Shown here one piece after another: positions 52,383-61,053 of a DNA stretch of 64,000 bases (positions within the stretch are counted from its first letter, which is position 1; each line of letters opens with the position of its first letter). This DNA comes from Leucobacter chironomi DSM 19883 (GTDB lineage: Bacteria; Actinomycetota; Actinomycetes; Actinomycetales; Microbacteriaceae). The notes below the pieces were generated by a model. It saw nothing but the letters and a program-made list of their open reading frames with translations, was not told the DNA's origin and did no database searches. The DNA is taken from positions 124,001 to 188,000 of the forward strand of contig NZ_ATXU01000004.1 in assembly GCF_000421845.1 (NCBI RefSeq), read 5' to 3'. A program made the translations under genes and the position numbers.

Positions 52383-52769
52383 GTGAACGATCAGGATCCC
52401 TGCCCCTGCGGTCGAGGGGCCGTCTACGCCGAGTGCTGCGGGCCGCTGCACGCCGGTGATCCGGCGCCCACCGCCGAGCGTCTCATGCGCTCCCGTTTCA
52501 GTGCCTTCGCGCTCGGGGACGGGGCGTACCTGCTCGCGAGCTGGGCCGCGGAGACCCGGCCGGCGCAGCTCGACCTCGACGACGGAGTCGAGTGGCGGCG
52601 TCTGCTGATCCGCGACGTCACGGCCGGGGGGCCTGCCGACCGCACCGGACGAGTCGCCTTCACCGCGGTCGGACGCGGCCCCGAGGGGCGCGTCGAACTG
52701 CGCGAGCGCAGCCGATTCGCGCGCGATGAGGCCGGGCGCTGGGTCTACGTCGACGGCGACATCGAGTAG
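52383..52769 (+). CDS. YchJ family protein (SEC-C motif)
   Basis: 128 residues from GTG 52383; TAGGCT (52371-52376) lies 6 nt upstream. The N-terminal SEC-C zinc motif is DPCPCGRGAVYAECC, followed by AERLMRSRFSAFALGDGAYL. The YchJ-like domain is small and of unknown function (UPF0225). Confidence 0.88.
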   Translation: MNDQDPCPCGRGAVYAECCGPLHAGDPAPTAERLMRSRFSAFALGDGAYLLASWAAETRPAQLDLDDGVEWRRLLIRDVTAGGPADRTGRVAFTAVGRGPEGRVELRERSRFARDEAGRWVYVDGDIE

Positions 52770-52784
52770 GGTGCACCGACCGCC

Positions 52785-53321
52785 TCAGCGGATGTAGACG
52801 TCGAGGTGGTTGCCGAAGGTGCCGCGATCGTAAATCTTGCCCGGGTAGCCGAAGGGGGTCTCGAAGACGGTGCCCTTCGGGTGCGACCCGGCGAGCACGA
52901 TGAATCCGTCGGCGTCGCTCACGTAGCCGGCTTCGTTGACGTGACGGCCCGGGATGGCGAGCCCGGGGCCCGGCAGCACCTGCTGGCTGTAGAAGGTGAA
53001 GCGGTATCCGCCCCAGTTGACTGCGCCCGTGAACATGAACTGCTCGAGCGTGTAGAGGGCCGCCGCGGGTGCCCCGCCCGATCCCGCGCCGCCGGAGACC
53101 TGCGACGCCTCGACGCTCATGTCGATCAAGGCTGAGGCAGCCGGCGCCGCATCGAGCCGCTGCTGCCGAGCGAAGGCGCTGCCGTCGGCGGCGAACGCCG
53201 TCGACATGGAGTAGGGGGCGAGGACCGCCGCGCCCAGGAGCACGATCACGCTCGCCGCAGCGCCCGCTCCGAGGAAGCGGGACCAGCGGGAGACTCCCGG
53301 GCAGGCGGACACGTGTGACAT
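52785..53321 (-). CDS. Exported protein with a 3D-like (double-psi barrel) C-terminus
   Basis: 178 residues from ATG 53321; TAGCAT lies 9 nt upstream. A signal/anchor helix is at VIVLLGAAVLAPYSMSTAFA. The mature part has a conserved C-terminus: VNEAGYVSDADGFIVLAGSH, and TPFGYPGKIYDRGTFGNHLD, VYIR, reminiscent of the RlpA/3D-domain family (a G..VYDRG..HLDVYxR pattern). The conserved aspartates suggest a peptidoglycan-related role. Family assignment is tentative. Confidence 0.55.
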   Translation of the reverse strand: MSHVSACPGVSRWSRFLGAGAAASVIVLLGAAVLAPYSMSTAFAADGSAFARQQRLDAAPAASALIDMSVEASQVSGGAGSGGAPAAALYTLEQFMFTGAVNWGGYRFTFYSQQVLPGPGLAIPGRHVNEAGYVSDADGFIVLAGSHPKGTVFETPFGYPGKIYDRGTFGNHLDVYIR

Positions 53322-53368
53322 CGGGATCCGATGCTACCCCGCGAAGCTGCGTGCCCGGGGAGAGCCCC

Positions 53369-54787
53369 CTACGCCTGCGCCGCCCGGATCCAGGCCTCGA
53401 CGTCGTCGGCCGTGCGGGGGATGCCCGCCGACAGATTCACGCAGCCGTCCTCGGTGACGACGATGTCGTCCTCGATGCGCACGCCGATGCCGCGCAGCTC
53501 CTCCGGCACCGTCAGATCGTCGGGCTGGAAGTAGAGCCCCGGCTCGATCGTGAACACCATGCCGGGCTCCACCACGCCGTCGAGGTACATCTCGCGGCGA
53601 GCCTGCGCGCAGTCGTGCACGTCGAGCCCCAGGTGGTGGCTCGTGCCGTGCACCATGTAGCGGCGGTGGTAGGCGGTGCCGTCGTCTTCGGGCAGCAGGC
53701 CCCACTCGCGGGTGCGGCGCTCGATGACGGCCATCGCGGCGTCGTGCACGTCGCCGAAGCGGATGCCGGGGCGCACGATCGCGCGGGCCGCATCGGCGGC
53801 CTCGAGCACGGCCTCGTAGACGCGGCGCTGCACCGCGGTGAACGTTCCCGAGACCGGCACGGTGCGGGTGATGTCGGCGGTGTAGAGGCTGTCGAGCTCG
53901 ACGCCCGCGTCGAGCAGCAGCAGGTCGCCGTTGCGCACGGCACCGTCGTTGCGGATCCAGTGCAGCGTGCAGGCGTGGGGGCCCGAAGCCGCGATCGTCT
54001 CGTAGCCGACGGTGTTGCCATCGAGGCGGGCCCGCTGGTTGAACACGCCCTCGACGATGCGCTCGCCGCGGGGGTGCGCGCTCGCCTGGGGCAGCGCGGC
54101 CAGCACCTCCTCGAAGCCGCGCGCGGTGGCGTCGACGGCCGCCTGCATCTCGGCCAGCTCGAACTCGTCCTTGACGAGCCGCAGCTCGGAGGTCGCACGG
54201 GCGAGCTCCTCGTCCTCGCCGGGGACCGATCCGTCGGCCTCGGCGGCACCGCGCCCGATGACCCTGTCGGTGTCGGATGGTGCGAAGTCCGCGATCGGGG
54301 CGGTGCGGATCCCGAGCAGACCCGCCACCTGCGCGAGCGAGGGGCGCGCACCGATCCAGAACTCGCCGATCTCGGGGTTCGCGAAGAACTCGTCGCTGTC
54401 GCGACCCGCGCGCTCGCGGAAGTAGAGGGTCGCCTCGTGCGCATCGCCCGCGGGGTCGAGCACGAGGATGGAGCCGGGCTCGCTCTCGGAGCCCCAGCCG
54501 GTGAGGTGTGCGAAGGCGCTGTGGGCGCGGAACGGGTAGAAGGTGTCGTTCGAGCGCTGCTTCATGGCGCCGGCGTGCAGCACCAGGCGCTCGCCTGGGA
54601 AGAGCGCGCCGAGCGCGGCGCGGCGGCCCGCGGCGCGGGGAGCGACGGGCAGCGGATCCGGAACCGTCTCCGGGCGGTCGGCCCAGTGCGACGAGATGTA
54701 CTCGAGGAAGACGGCGGTCTGCGGCGTGGTGCTGCGGTTGCTGTGGTCGATCTCCACCTCGTGGGTGGTCTGCGCGCTCTCGGTCAT
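53369..54787 (-). CDS. pepP: Xaa-Pro aminopeptidase (aminopeptidase P)
   Basis: 472 residues from ATG 54787 with GGGAGG. The pita-bread metal site is visible: LLLDAGVELDSLYTADITRT (Asp ligands), HGTSHHLGLDVHD (His), FTIEPGLYFQ and GVRIEDDIVVTEDG (Glu). An N-terminal AMP_N domain precedes (QRSNDTFYPFRAHSAFAHLT). It cleaves the residue before proline at the N-terminus of peptides, with manganese. It is divergent from the PHP gene across element B copy 2. Confidence 0.92.
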   Translation of the reverse strand: MTESAQTTHEVEIDHSNRSTTPQTAVFLEYISSHWADRPETVPDPLPVAPRAAGRRAALGALFPGERLVLHAGAMKQRSNDTFYPFRAHSAFAHLTGWGSESEPGSILVLDPAGDAHEATLYFRERAGRDSDEFFANPEIGEFWIGARPSLAQVAGLLGIRTAPIADFAPSDTDRVIGRGAAEADGSVPGEDEELARATSELRLVKDEFELAEMQAAVDATARGFEEVLAALPQASAHPRGERIVEGVFNQRARLDGNTVGYETIAASGPHACTLHWIRNDGAVRNGDLLLLDAGVELDSLYTADITRTVPVSGTFTAVQRRVYEAVLEAADAARAIVRPGIRFGDVHDAAMAVIERRTREWGLLPEDDGTAYHRRYMVHGTSHHLGLDVHDCAQARREMYLDGVVEPGMVFTIEPGLYFQPDDLTVPEELRGIGVRIEDDIVVTEDGCVNLSAGIPRTADDVEAWIRAAQA

Positions 54788-54853
54788 CCTCCCATCCTCT
54801 CACCCCCCCCGGTGCCCATCCTCTGTCCCCGTGCGCCCTGCTGCTCCTACCCT

Positions 54854-54940
54854 CCGCAGTTCACACAGTCGATCGCAGTTCAGGCGGATCAAAATTACGA
54901 AGATCTCAGTCTGAACTGCGATCCACTGCATGAACTGCGG
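54854..54940. repeat. Inverted-repeat element B, copy 2
   Basis: Four 9-mers: CGCAGTTCA at 54855 and 54874, and TGAACTGCG at 54912 and 54931, each pair 19 nt apart, so the whole is an inverted repeat of direct repeats with a 27-nt centre. The right edge is 3 nt from the -10 box of the PHP gene (54944-54949), so it overlaps its -35 region. Confidence 0.85.
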
Positions 54941-54955
54941 GCATAGACTGGGGGG

Positions 54956-55807
54956 ATGGCGCGATCCGGGACGCAGCAGGGCTTCGACCTGCACACGCAC
55001 TCGGTGTTCTCCGACGGCACGACGAGACCCGCCGATATCGCGCGCGAGGCCGCCGAGCTCGGCCTCACAGGATTCGCGCTCACCGACCACGACACGGTCG
55101 ACGGCTGGGACGAGGCCCGCGCCGCCGCGCGCACCGCGGGCATCGAGTTCCTGCCCGGCATCGAGATCACCACGAAGCACGCCGGCCGCTCCCGGCACCT
55201 GCTGGGCTACGGCATCGACCCGGCCGCCGGCGAGCTGTTCGCCGCCCTCGCCGAGGTGCGGCGCTCCCGGCTCGCGCGGGCGCAGGAGATGGTGCGGCGG
55301 CTCTCGGCCGACTACGCCATCACCTGGGAGTCGGTGGTCGGCGAGGAGGACGCCCGCACCGTGGGGCGCCCCCACATCGCCGATGCGCTCGTCGCCGCCG
55401 GATACTTCGCTGACCGCAGCACCGCCTTCGCCGAGATCCTGCACCCGGCATCGCCCTACTATCTCGGCACCCACGCGATCGACACGCTCGAAGCGATCCG
55501 GCTGGTGCGCGCCGCCGGGGGAGCCGCTGCCCTCGCGCACCCGGCTGCGTTCCGGCAGCGCACCCCCACCGGGGCCCAGGAGCTGCGCGCCTTCGCCGCG
55601 GCCGGCCTCTGGGGCGTCGAGCTCGACCACCCGGAGAACCGCGCCGACTGGCTGCCCCCGATCACCGCGACGGCCGCCGAGACCGGCCTCGCCGCGATCG
55701 GCTCGAGCGACTACCACGGCGCCGGCAAGCCCAATCTGCTGGGGGAGCGGTCGACCGACCCGGCGCTCGTGCAACTCCTGCGCGAACGGGTCGCCACGCC
55801 GCGCTGA
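54956..55807 (+). CDS. PHP-domain phosphoesterase
   Basis: 283 residues from ATG 54956; TAGACT (54944-54949) lies 6 nt upstream. Metal motifs: [28 protein letters not shown], and [13 protein letters not shown], with [15 protein letters not shown] near the end. Relatives hydrolyse 3',5'-nucleotide phosphates, RNA ends or phosphoserine-like substrates (RNase AM type). It probably has a trinuclear metal site. The exact substrate is unknown. Confidence 0.87.
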   Translation: MARSGTQQGFDLHTHSVFSDGTTRPADIAREAAELGLTGFALTDHDTVDGWDEARAAARTAGIEFLPGIEITTKHAGRSRHLLGYGIDPAAGELFAALAEVRRSRLARAQEMVRRLSADYAITWESVVGEEDARTVGRPHIADALVAAGYFADRSTAFAEILHPASPYYLGTHAIDTLEAIRLVRAAGGAAALAHPAAFRQRTPTGAQELRAFAAAGLWGVELDHPENRADWLPPITATAAETGLAAIGSSDYHGAGKPNLLGERSTDPALVQLLRERVATPR

Positions 55808-55865
55808 GCCGAGCGTCTCGCCGATCCGGGATCCGCCCGCGTCGTTGCACCGTCCGAAACGAATA

Positions 55866-55912
55866 CCGCGAGCCCCGCTGGATCCTCGATGAGGAAGCAG
55901 CGGGGCTCGCGG
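55866..55912. terminator. Hairpin between convergent PHP and DEAD-box genes
   Basis: A perfect 15-bp stem, CCGCGAGCCCCGCTG with its complement, and a 17-nt loop that can form a small inner hairpin. It serves both directions. Confidence 0.8.
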
Positions 55913-55951
55913 TGTTCGGCGTGATGCCGGCGACGCTCCGGCGCCGAGGCG

Positions 55952-57466
55952 CTACTCCGCCGAGGTCGCGGCGGTGGTGTCGGCCGAGGTCGCGGTAGTG
56001 TCGGCACCCTCGACGCCCTGCGAACCGCCGCGGCGACGGCGACGGCGACGGCGCGACGTCGACCCCTCGCCCCCGTCCTGCAGCAGCGGGGCGCCGGGCT
56101 CGCCGCCGCCCTCCTGGTCGTGGCCGTGCTGCTCGTGGCCGTGAGCCTCGTGGCGGCCCGGGCCCTTCGGGTTGGCGCTGCGGGTGCGGCTGCGGTTGCG
56201 CGAGCGTCCGCGCTCCTCGCGCGATCCGTCTCCGCCCGACCGCGAGCCCTCCGAACGGGGAGCGCGCTCCTTCACCGGGGTGGCCTTCAGCCGGCCCTTC
56301 GAGCCCTCGGGGATCTTGAGATCGGCGAACAGGTGCGGCGACGAGGAGTACGTTTCGACCGGCTCGGGCACGCCGAAGTCGAGGGCTTTGTTGATGAGCG
56401 CCCACTTGTGCAGATCGTCCCAGTCGACGAAGGTGACGGCGATGCCGGTGCGGCCCGCGCGGCCCGTGCGGCCCACCCGGTGCAGGTAGGTCTTCTCGTC
56501 GTCGGGCACGGTGTGGTTGATCACGTGCGTGACGTCGTCGACGTCGATGCCGCGCGCGGCGACGTCCGTCGCGATGAGGATGTCCTTCTTGCCCGCCTTG
56601 AACGCGGCCATCGCCCGCTCGCGCTGATCCTGGTTGAGGTCGCCGTGCACCGAGGCGGCGTTGAAGCCGCGATCCACCAGTTCCTCCTGGAGTTTCGCGG
56701 CCGCGCGCTTCGTGCGCATGAAGATGACCGTCTTGCCGCGGCCCTCGGCCTGCAGGATGCGGCCGATCACCTCGTCCTTGTCGAGGGAGTGAGCGCGGTA
56801 GATGATGTGCTCGATGTTGGCCTGGGCCGCGCCCTCATCCGGATCGCTCGCGCGGATGTGGATCGGCTTCGACATGAAGCGGCGCGCCAGCGTCACGATC
56901 GTGCCGGGCATCGTTGCCGAGAACAGCATGGTGTGGCGCGTCGCCGGGGTCTTCGCGAAGAGCTTCTCGATGTCGGCGAGGAAGCCGAGGTCGAGCATCT
57001 TGTCGGCCTCGTCGAGCACCATCTCGCGCACGTTCCCGAGGTTCAGCAGACGCTGGCTGGCGAGGTCGAGCAGGCGACCGGGCGTGCCGACGACGATCTG
57101 CGCGCCCGCCTTCAGCTGCTCGATCTGCCCCTCGTAGGCCTTGCCGCCGTAGATCGGCACCACGGTCGCCCCGCGGTTCTTCGCGGCCAGCTCGAGGTCC
57201 TCGTACACCTGCACGCAGAGCTCGCGGGTGGGCACCACGACCAGCGCCTGCACGCCGGGCTCGGGATCGGCACCCACGCGCTGCAGCAGCGGCAGTCCGA
57301 AGCCGAAGGTCTTGCCGGTGCCGGTCTTGGCCTGGCCGATGATGTCCTGTCCCGTGAGCGCGAGCGGGATCGTCTGCTCCTGGATGGGGAAGGCCTCGGT
57401 GATGCCCTTGTCGGTGAGCGCATCGACCATGTCCTGGTCGACGCCGAGTTCGAGGAATGTCGTCAC
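55952..57466 (-). CDS. DEAD-box RNA helicase
   Basis: 504 residues from GTG 57466 (with AGGAC upstream). Motifs: FLELGVDQDMVDALTDKGI and the Q motif FPIQEQTIP, AKTGTGKTFGFGLPLL (I), PTRELCVQVYEDLE (Ia), VLDEADKMLDLGF (II), SATMP (III), ATDVAARGIDVDDVTHVINH (V) and HRVGRTGRAGRTG (VI). The C-terminal tail of about 120 residues is rich in Arg, Gly, Ser and acidic residues ([15 protein letters not shown]), typical of RNA-binding tails in actinobacterial RhlE/CsdA-like proteins. It likely remodels rRNA or mRNA. Confidence 0.93.
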   Translation of the reverse strand: MTTFLELGVDQDMVDALTDKGITEAFPIQEQTIPLALTGQDIIGQAKTGTGKTFGFGLPLLQRVGADPEPGVQALVVVPTRELCVQVYEDLELAAKNRGATVVPIYGGKAYEGQIEQLKAGAQIVVGTPGRLLDLASQRLLNLGNVREMVLDEADKMLDLGFLADIEKLFAKTPATRHTMLFSATMPGTIVTLARRFMSKPIHIRASDPDEGAAQANIEHIIYRAHSLDKDEVIGRILQAEGRGKTVIFMRTKRAAAKLQEELVDRGFNAASVHGDLNQDQRERAMAAFKAGKKDILIATDVAARGIDVDDVTHVINHTVPDDEKTYLHRVGRTGRAGRTGIAVTFVDWDDLHKWALINKALDFGVPEPVETYSSSPHLFADLKIPEGSKGRLKATPVKERAPRSEGSRSGGDGSREERGRSRNRSRTRSANPKGPGRHEAHGHEQHGHDQEGGGEPGAPLLQDGGEGSTSRRRRRRRRGGSQGVEGADTTATSADTTAATSAE

Positions 57467-57605
57467 GTTGCGTCCTATTCGAGAGTGCGGTGCTGCGCGC
57501 ACAATCACGAAGGCGCAGCGGCCGGCGCTCCTGCGTCACCGGCGATGAATACAATCGAGCACAGTCTATTCCAGCAACGCTCCGGGTCGGCGGTAAGCTG
57601 ACAGG

Positions 57606-58325
57606 GTGTTCGAGTGGATCCGTGGGCTGCGCAAGAAGAATGCCCCAGCGCGCAAGCTGCGTTCGCGCGGCGATGCCGGAGACGCTGAGCGCGTCGAGCT
57701 CTCAGAGTTCGCGCCCGGCATCATGCCGTTCCTCGGACTGACCTCCTACCTGCAGCTCGAACTCTACGAGGGCGCCACGCGCGCCGTCTCGGGTGCGGCT
57801 ACGCTCGAAGCCAAGGACGTGCTCGCCCGGGTGGCCGGGCAGACGCTGTCGAAGCATCAGCGACTCACGGCCGAGATCCGCAGGCGCGGCGAGGAGCCGC
57901 ACGTGGTGATGACGCCGTTCGCGCCCGTGATCGAGCGCTATGTGCGGCGCATCGACGCGGCCGACTGGCATCAGCACGTGCTCTCCCTGTACCTCGTGGG
58001 CGGGCTCTTCGACGACTTCTTCGCGAGCCTCGCGAGCGGGCTGCGCGACGGCTACCGCAGCGAAGCGATCGCGATCCTGCATGACGACACCGGCCGCGCC
58101 GAGCTGAAAGAGCTGCTCGAGGCCGCGTTGGCCGCTGACGAGGGGCTGTCGAGCTGGCTCGCGCTGTGGGGTCGCCGCCTCGTGGGCGACACGCTGCTCG
58201 TCTCGCGCGCAGTGCTGGCGCTCAGCGAGTCCCGCCCGTTCGTCGAGAGCGAGGTGGAGCCGGTGTTCACCGAGCTCATCGCCGACCACATCCGCCGCAT
58301 GGACGGACTCGGTCTGACGGCATGA
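57606..58325 (+). CDS. Ferritin-like fold protein (MiaE-like)
   Basis: 239 residues from GTG 57606; TAAGCT (57594-57599) lies 6 nt upstream. Alpha-helical; the segment FLGLTSYLQLELYEGATRAV, KHQRLTAEIRRRGEE, and ITxxFDDFF-like region carry the Glu/His residues expected for a diiron centre. It is annotated in many actinobacteria as a ferritin-like MiaE-type domain. Role unknown; it is translationally coupled (ATGA) with rlmC. Confidence 0.72.
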   Translation: MFEWIRGLRKKNAPARKLRSRGDAGDAERVELSEFAPGIMPFLGLTSYLQLELYEGATRAVSGAATLEAKDVLARVAGQTLSKHQRLTAEIRRRGEEPHVVMTPFAPVIERYVRRIDAADWHQHVLSLYLVGGLFDDFFASLASGLRDGYRSEAIAILHDDTGRAELKELLEAALAADEGLSSWLALWGRRLVGDTLLVSRAVLALSESRPFVESEVEPVFTELIADHIRRMDGLGLTA

Positions 58326-59518
58326 GCCCCGTCCGGCGCCTGCCCGTCGAGGAGCCGGGGGACCGCACGAGGCTCCCGCTCGCGGGCGACACCCCGGTCT
58401 GCCACTACTTCGAGGCGGGGCGCTGCCGCTCCTGCACCCTCATTGAGACCCCCGCGGCGCAGCAGCTGCGCGACAAGGAGGAGCGCTGCCGGGCACTGCT
58501 GCCGGGTGTGCCCGAGCAGGCCTGGCTGCCCACGGTGCCCGGCGGCGTGCGCGACTTCCGCAACAAGGCGAAGCTCGTCGTGGGCGGTCGCCCCGGGCGG
58601 GTGACGCTCGGCATTCTCGGACCGGACGGCGCGGGGGTCGACCTGCGCGATTGCCTGATCCAGCAGCCCGCGATCCGGGCCATGATCCCGGATCTGGCTC
58701 GCTTCATCGAGCAGACCGGCCTGCCGCCCTACGATGTGCCGAAGCGGCGCGGCGAGCTCAAGTTCGTGCACGTCACCGTGTCGCCCTCGGAAGAACTGAT
58801 GCTGCGTTTCGTGGTGCGCAGCGCGCAGGCGCTCGAGGTGCTGCGCGACCGGCTGCCGCAGTTGCGTCGCGCCGTGCCCGCCGCGACGGTCGTCTCGGTC
58901 AATCTGCTGCCCGAGCACAAGGCCGTGCTCGAGGGCGAGCGTGAGGAACTGCTGCTCGGTTCCTCGCTGGCGATGGACACCGGCGCCGGGTTCGCACTGC
59001 ACCTGCGGCCGCAGAGCTTCTTCCAGACCAACACCGGGGTGGCGCGGGCGCTGTACGCGCAGGCCGCCGAGTGGATCGGCTTCGCCGGCCCCGACTCCCT
59101 GTGGGATCTCTACTGCGGTGTCGGCGGCTTCGCGCTGCACTGCGCGGGGTCCGTTCGCAGCGTGCTGGGCGTCGAGATCAGCGAGGAGGCCGTGCGCTCG
59201 GCCAGGCGCAGCGCGCGCGAGGCGGGGATCACGGCCCGCTTCGAAGCGGGGGATGCGACCGCCTTCGCCCTCGGCTCGGAGGAGATCCCCGAGGCGGTGA
59301 TCGTGAACCCGCCGAGGCGCGGGATCGGCGGGGAACTCGCCGGCTGGCTCGAAGAGGCTCATGGGATCCGGCACGTCGTCTATTCGAGTTGCAACCCGGA
59401 GAGCCTGGCCGTGGATCTCGCCGCGATGCCCTCTCTCGCGGTGCGCGAGGCGCGGGTCTTCGACATGTTCCCGCACACGCGGCACCTGGAGGTCGCCGTG
59501 CTGCTCGAACGCCGCTGA
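58322..59518 (+). CDS. rlmC: 23S rRNA (uracil-C5)-methyltransferase RlmC-type
   Basis: 398 residues from ATG 58322. An N-terminal Fe-S cluster motif is VCHYFEAGRCRSCTLIE (C27, C35, C38, plus the later Cys in DLRDCLIQ). The TrmA/RumB motifs are ALHLRPQSFFQTNTGVARAL, LWDLYCGVGGFALHCA, VLGVEISEEAVRSARR, VNPPRRGIG and the catalytic cysteine in VVYSSCNPESLAVDL. It methylates U747-type positions in 23S rRNA with SAM. Confidence 0.9.
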   Translation: MSPVRRLPVEEPGDRTRLPLAGDTPVCHYFEAGRCRSCTLIETPAAQQLRDKEERCRALLPGVPEQAWLPTVPGGVRDFRNKAKLVVGGRPGRVTLGILGPDGAGVDLRDCLIQQPAIRAMIPDLARFIEQTGLPPYDVPKRRGELKFVHVTVSPSEELMLRFVVRSAQALEVLRDRLPQLRRAVPAATVVSVNLLPEHKAVLEGEREELLLGSSLAMDTGAGFALHLRPQSFFQTNTGVARALYAQAAEWIGFAGPDSLWDLYCGVGGFALHCAGSVRSVLGVEISEEAVRSARRSAREAGITARFEAGDATAFALGSEEIPEAVIVNPPRRGIGGELAGWLEEAHGIRHVVYSSCNPESLAVDLAAMPSLAVREARVFDMFPHTRHLEVAVLLERR

Positions 59519-59536
59519 AGTCGGCCGGCCGTAGAT

Positions 59537-59598
59537 ATGGAATCTGCCGAAGATATGGCCGATCCGCCCCGAACCCGCATATCTTCGGCAGATCCCAT
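59537..59598. repeat. Inverted-repeat element F
   Basis: 21-nt arms 59537-59557 and 59578-59598 (ATGGAATCTGCCGAAGATAT type) with one mismatch and a 20-nt spacer. It lies after rlmC and before coaBC. Confidence 0.85.
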
Positions 59599-59652
59599 GC
59601 CCTGCGCCGGGACCCGAGGCGTGGGCGAACACGGGCATGGCAGGATGTCCCT

Positions 59653-60999
59653 ATGAACATCGTGCTCGGAGTGACCGGCGGCATCGCCGCCTACAAGGCC
59701 GTCGCGCTCGCGAGGCTGCTCGTCGAGGCTGGCCACGAGGTGCATGTGGTGCCCACAGACGACGCGCTGCGCTTCGTCGGCAAGCCCACTTGGGAGGCGA
59801 TCAGCCGGCACCCCGTGACCACCTCGGTGCACGAGGACGTGCCCGAGGTGCGCCACGTCGCCCTCGGCCAGCGCGCCGATCTCGTGGTCGTGGCGCCCGC
59901 GACCGCGAACACGCTCGCGCGCATGTCCGCTGGTCTCGCCGACGACCTGCTCGGCACGACGCTGCTCGCCACGCGCGCACCCGTGCTCGTCGCACCCGCC
60001 ATGCACACCGAGATGTGGCAGCACCCGGCTACGCAGGATAACGTGGCGATCCTGCGCGCTCGCGGGGTGCGCTTCGTCGGCCCTGAGAGCGGCCGACTCA
60101 CCGGCGATGACAGCGGCCCGGGCCGCATGAGCGAGCCTGAGCGGATCGCCGAGGTCGTCGAGGGCCTGCTCGCGGGCGGGGCGGATCCGGAGACGTCCGC
60201 CGATCCGGATGTCCTCCCGATGACCGAGGATACGGGGGAGTCGGTCTTCGCACCGGAGGCTGCCCCGGCCGTGCCGGGCGACCTCGACGGGATCCGTGTG
60301 CTCGTCACCGCGGGCGGCACCCGCGAGCCGATCGACCCCGTGCGCTACCTCGGCAACCGATCGAGCGGCCGCCAGGGCGTCGCGATCGCCGCAGCCGCAG
60401 CGGATCGCGGCGCGAAGGTGGTGCTGCTCGCTGCGAACATCGACGAGTCGGTGCTTGCGGAGGTGCGGGATCGGGCCGCCGTGCGGGTCGTGCCCGTCGG
60501 CACGACCGCCGAGCTGGAGGCCGCGGCCCACGCGGCGGCGTCCGGCGCCGAGGCCGTCATCATGGCCGCGGCCGTGGCCGACTACCGGGTGGCGCACGTG
60601 GCGGACCAGAAGCTGCGCAAGGAGGACTCGCCGGGCGAGGCCCCGGTGATCGAGCTCGTCGAGAATCCCGACGTGCTCGTGGGGCTCGTGCGGGACCGCC
60701 GGGAGGGGCAGATTATCGTCGGCTTCGCCGCCGAAACCGTCGCCGACGGAGCCGAAGGCGAGGCCCCGTCCGAGGCCGAAGCCCGCGCCGAGCTGCTCGA
60801 GCGCGGGCGGCGCAAGCTCGCCCGGAAGGGCGTCGACCTGCTTGCCGTGAACGCGGTCGGCTGGCACGCCGGCTTCGAGTCCGATGACAACAGCCTGCTG
60901 GTGCTCGACGCCGACGGGCACCTCGCCCGCGAAACGCACGGCAGCAAGCGCGAAGTGGCCGAGCGCCTGCTCGACTCCGTGCGCGACGAGCTGCGGTAG
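59653..60999 (+). CDS. coaBC: Bifunctional phosphopantothenoylcysteine decarboxylase/synthetase
   Basis: 448 residues from ATG 59653; CAGGAT (59641-59646) is 6 nt upstream. The CoaC half (1-about 185) starts VLGVTGGIAAYKAVALARLL with the flavin-binding and histidine region, PVLVAPAMHTEMW. The CoaB half (about 210-448) starts IRVLVTAGGTREPIDPVRYL, GNRSSGRQG, and has AAAVADYRVAHVADQKLRK and a C-terminal VNAVGWHAGFESDDN. It makes 4'-phosphopantetheine from phosphopantothenate, cysteine and CTP in coenzyme A synthesis. Confidence 0.93.
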   Translation: MNIVLGVTGGIAAYKAVALARLLVEAGHEVHVVPTDDALRFVGKPTWEAISRHPVTTSVHEDVPEVRHVALGQRADLVVVAPATANTLARMSAGLADDLLGTTLLATRAPVLVAPAMHTEMWQHPATQDNVAILRARGVRFVGPESGRLTGDDSGPGRMSEPERIAEVVEGLLAGGADPETSADPDVLPMTEDTGESVFAPEAAPAVPGDLDGIRVLVTAGGTREPIDPVRYLGNRSSGRQGVAIAAAAADRGAKVVLLAANIDESVLAEVRDRAAVRVVPVGTTAELEAAAHAAASGAEAVIMAAAVADYRVAHVADQKLRKEDSPGEAPVIELVENPDVLVGLVRDRREGQIIVGFAAETVADGAEGEAPSEAEARAELLERGRRKLARKGVDLLAVNAVGWHAGFESDDNSLLVLDADGHLARETHGSKREVAERLLDSVRDELR

Positions 61000-61013
61000 G
61001 GCCGTCCGCGCTT

Positions 61014-61043
61014 CGGTGAGTTGCCGCTCGGTGAGTTGCCGCT
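61014..61043. repeat. Two direct copies of a 15-bp unit
   Basis: CGGTGAGTTGCCGCT occurs twice in tandem between coaBC and the CPBP gene. Confidence 0.8.
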
Positions 61044-61053
61044 CGGCAGGCGC

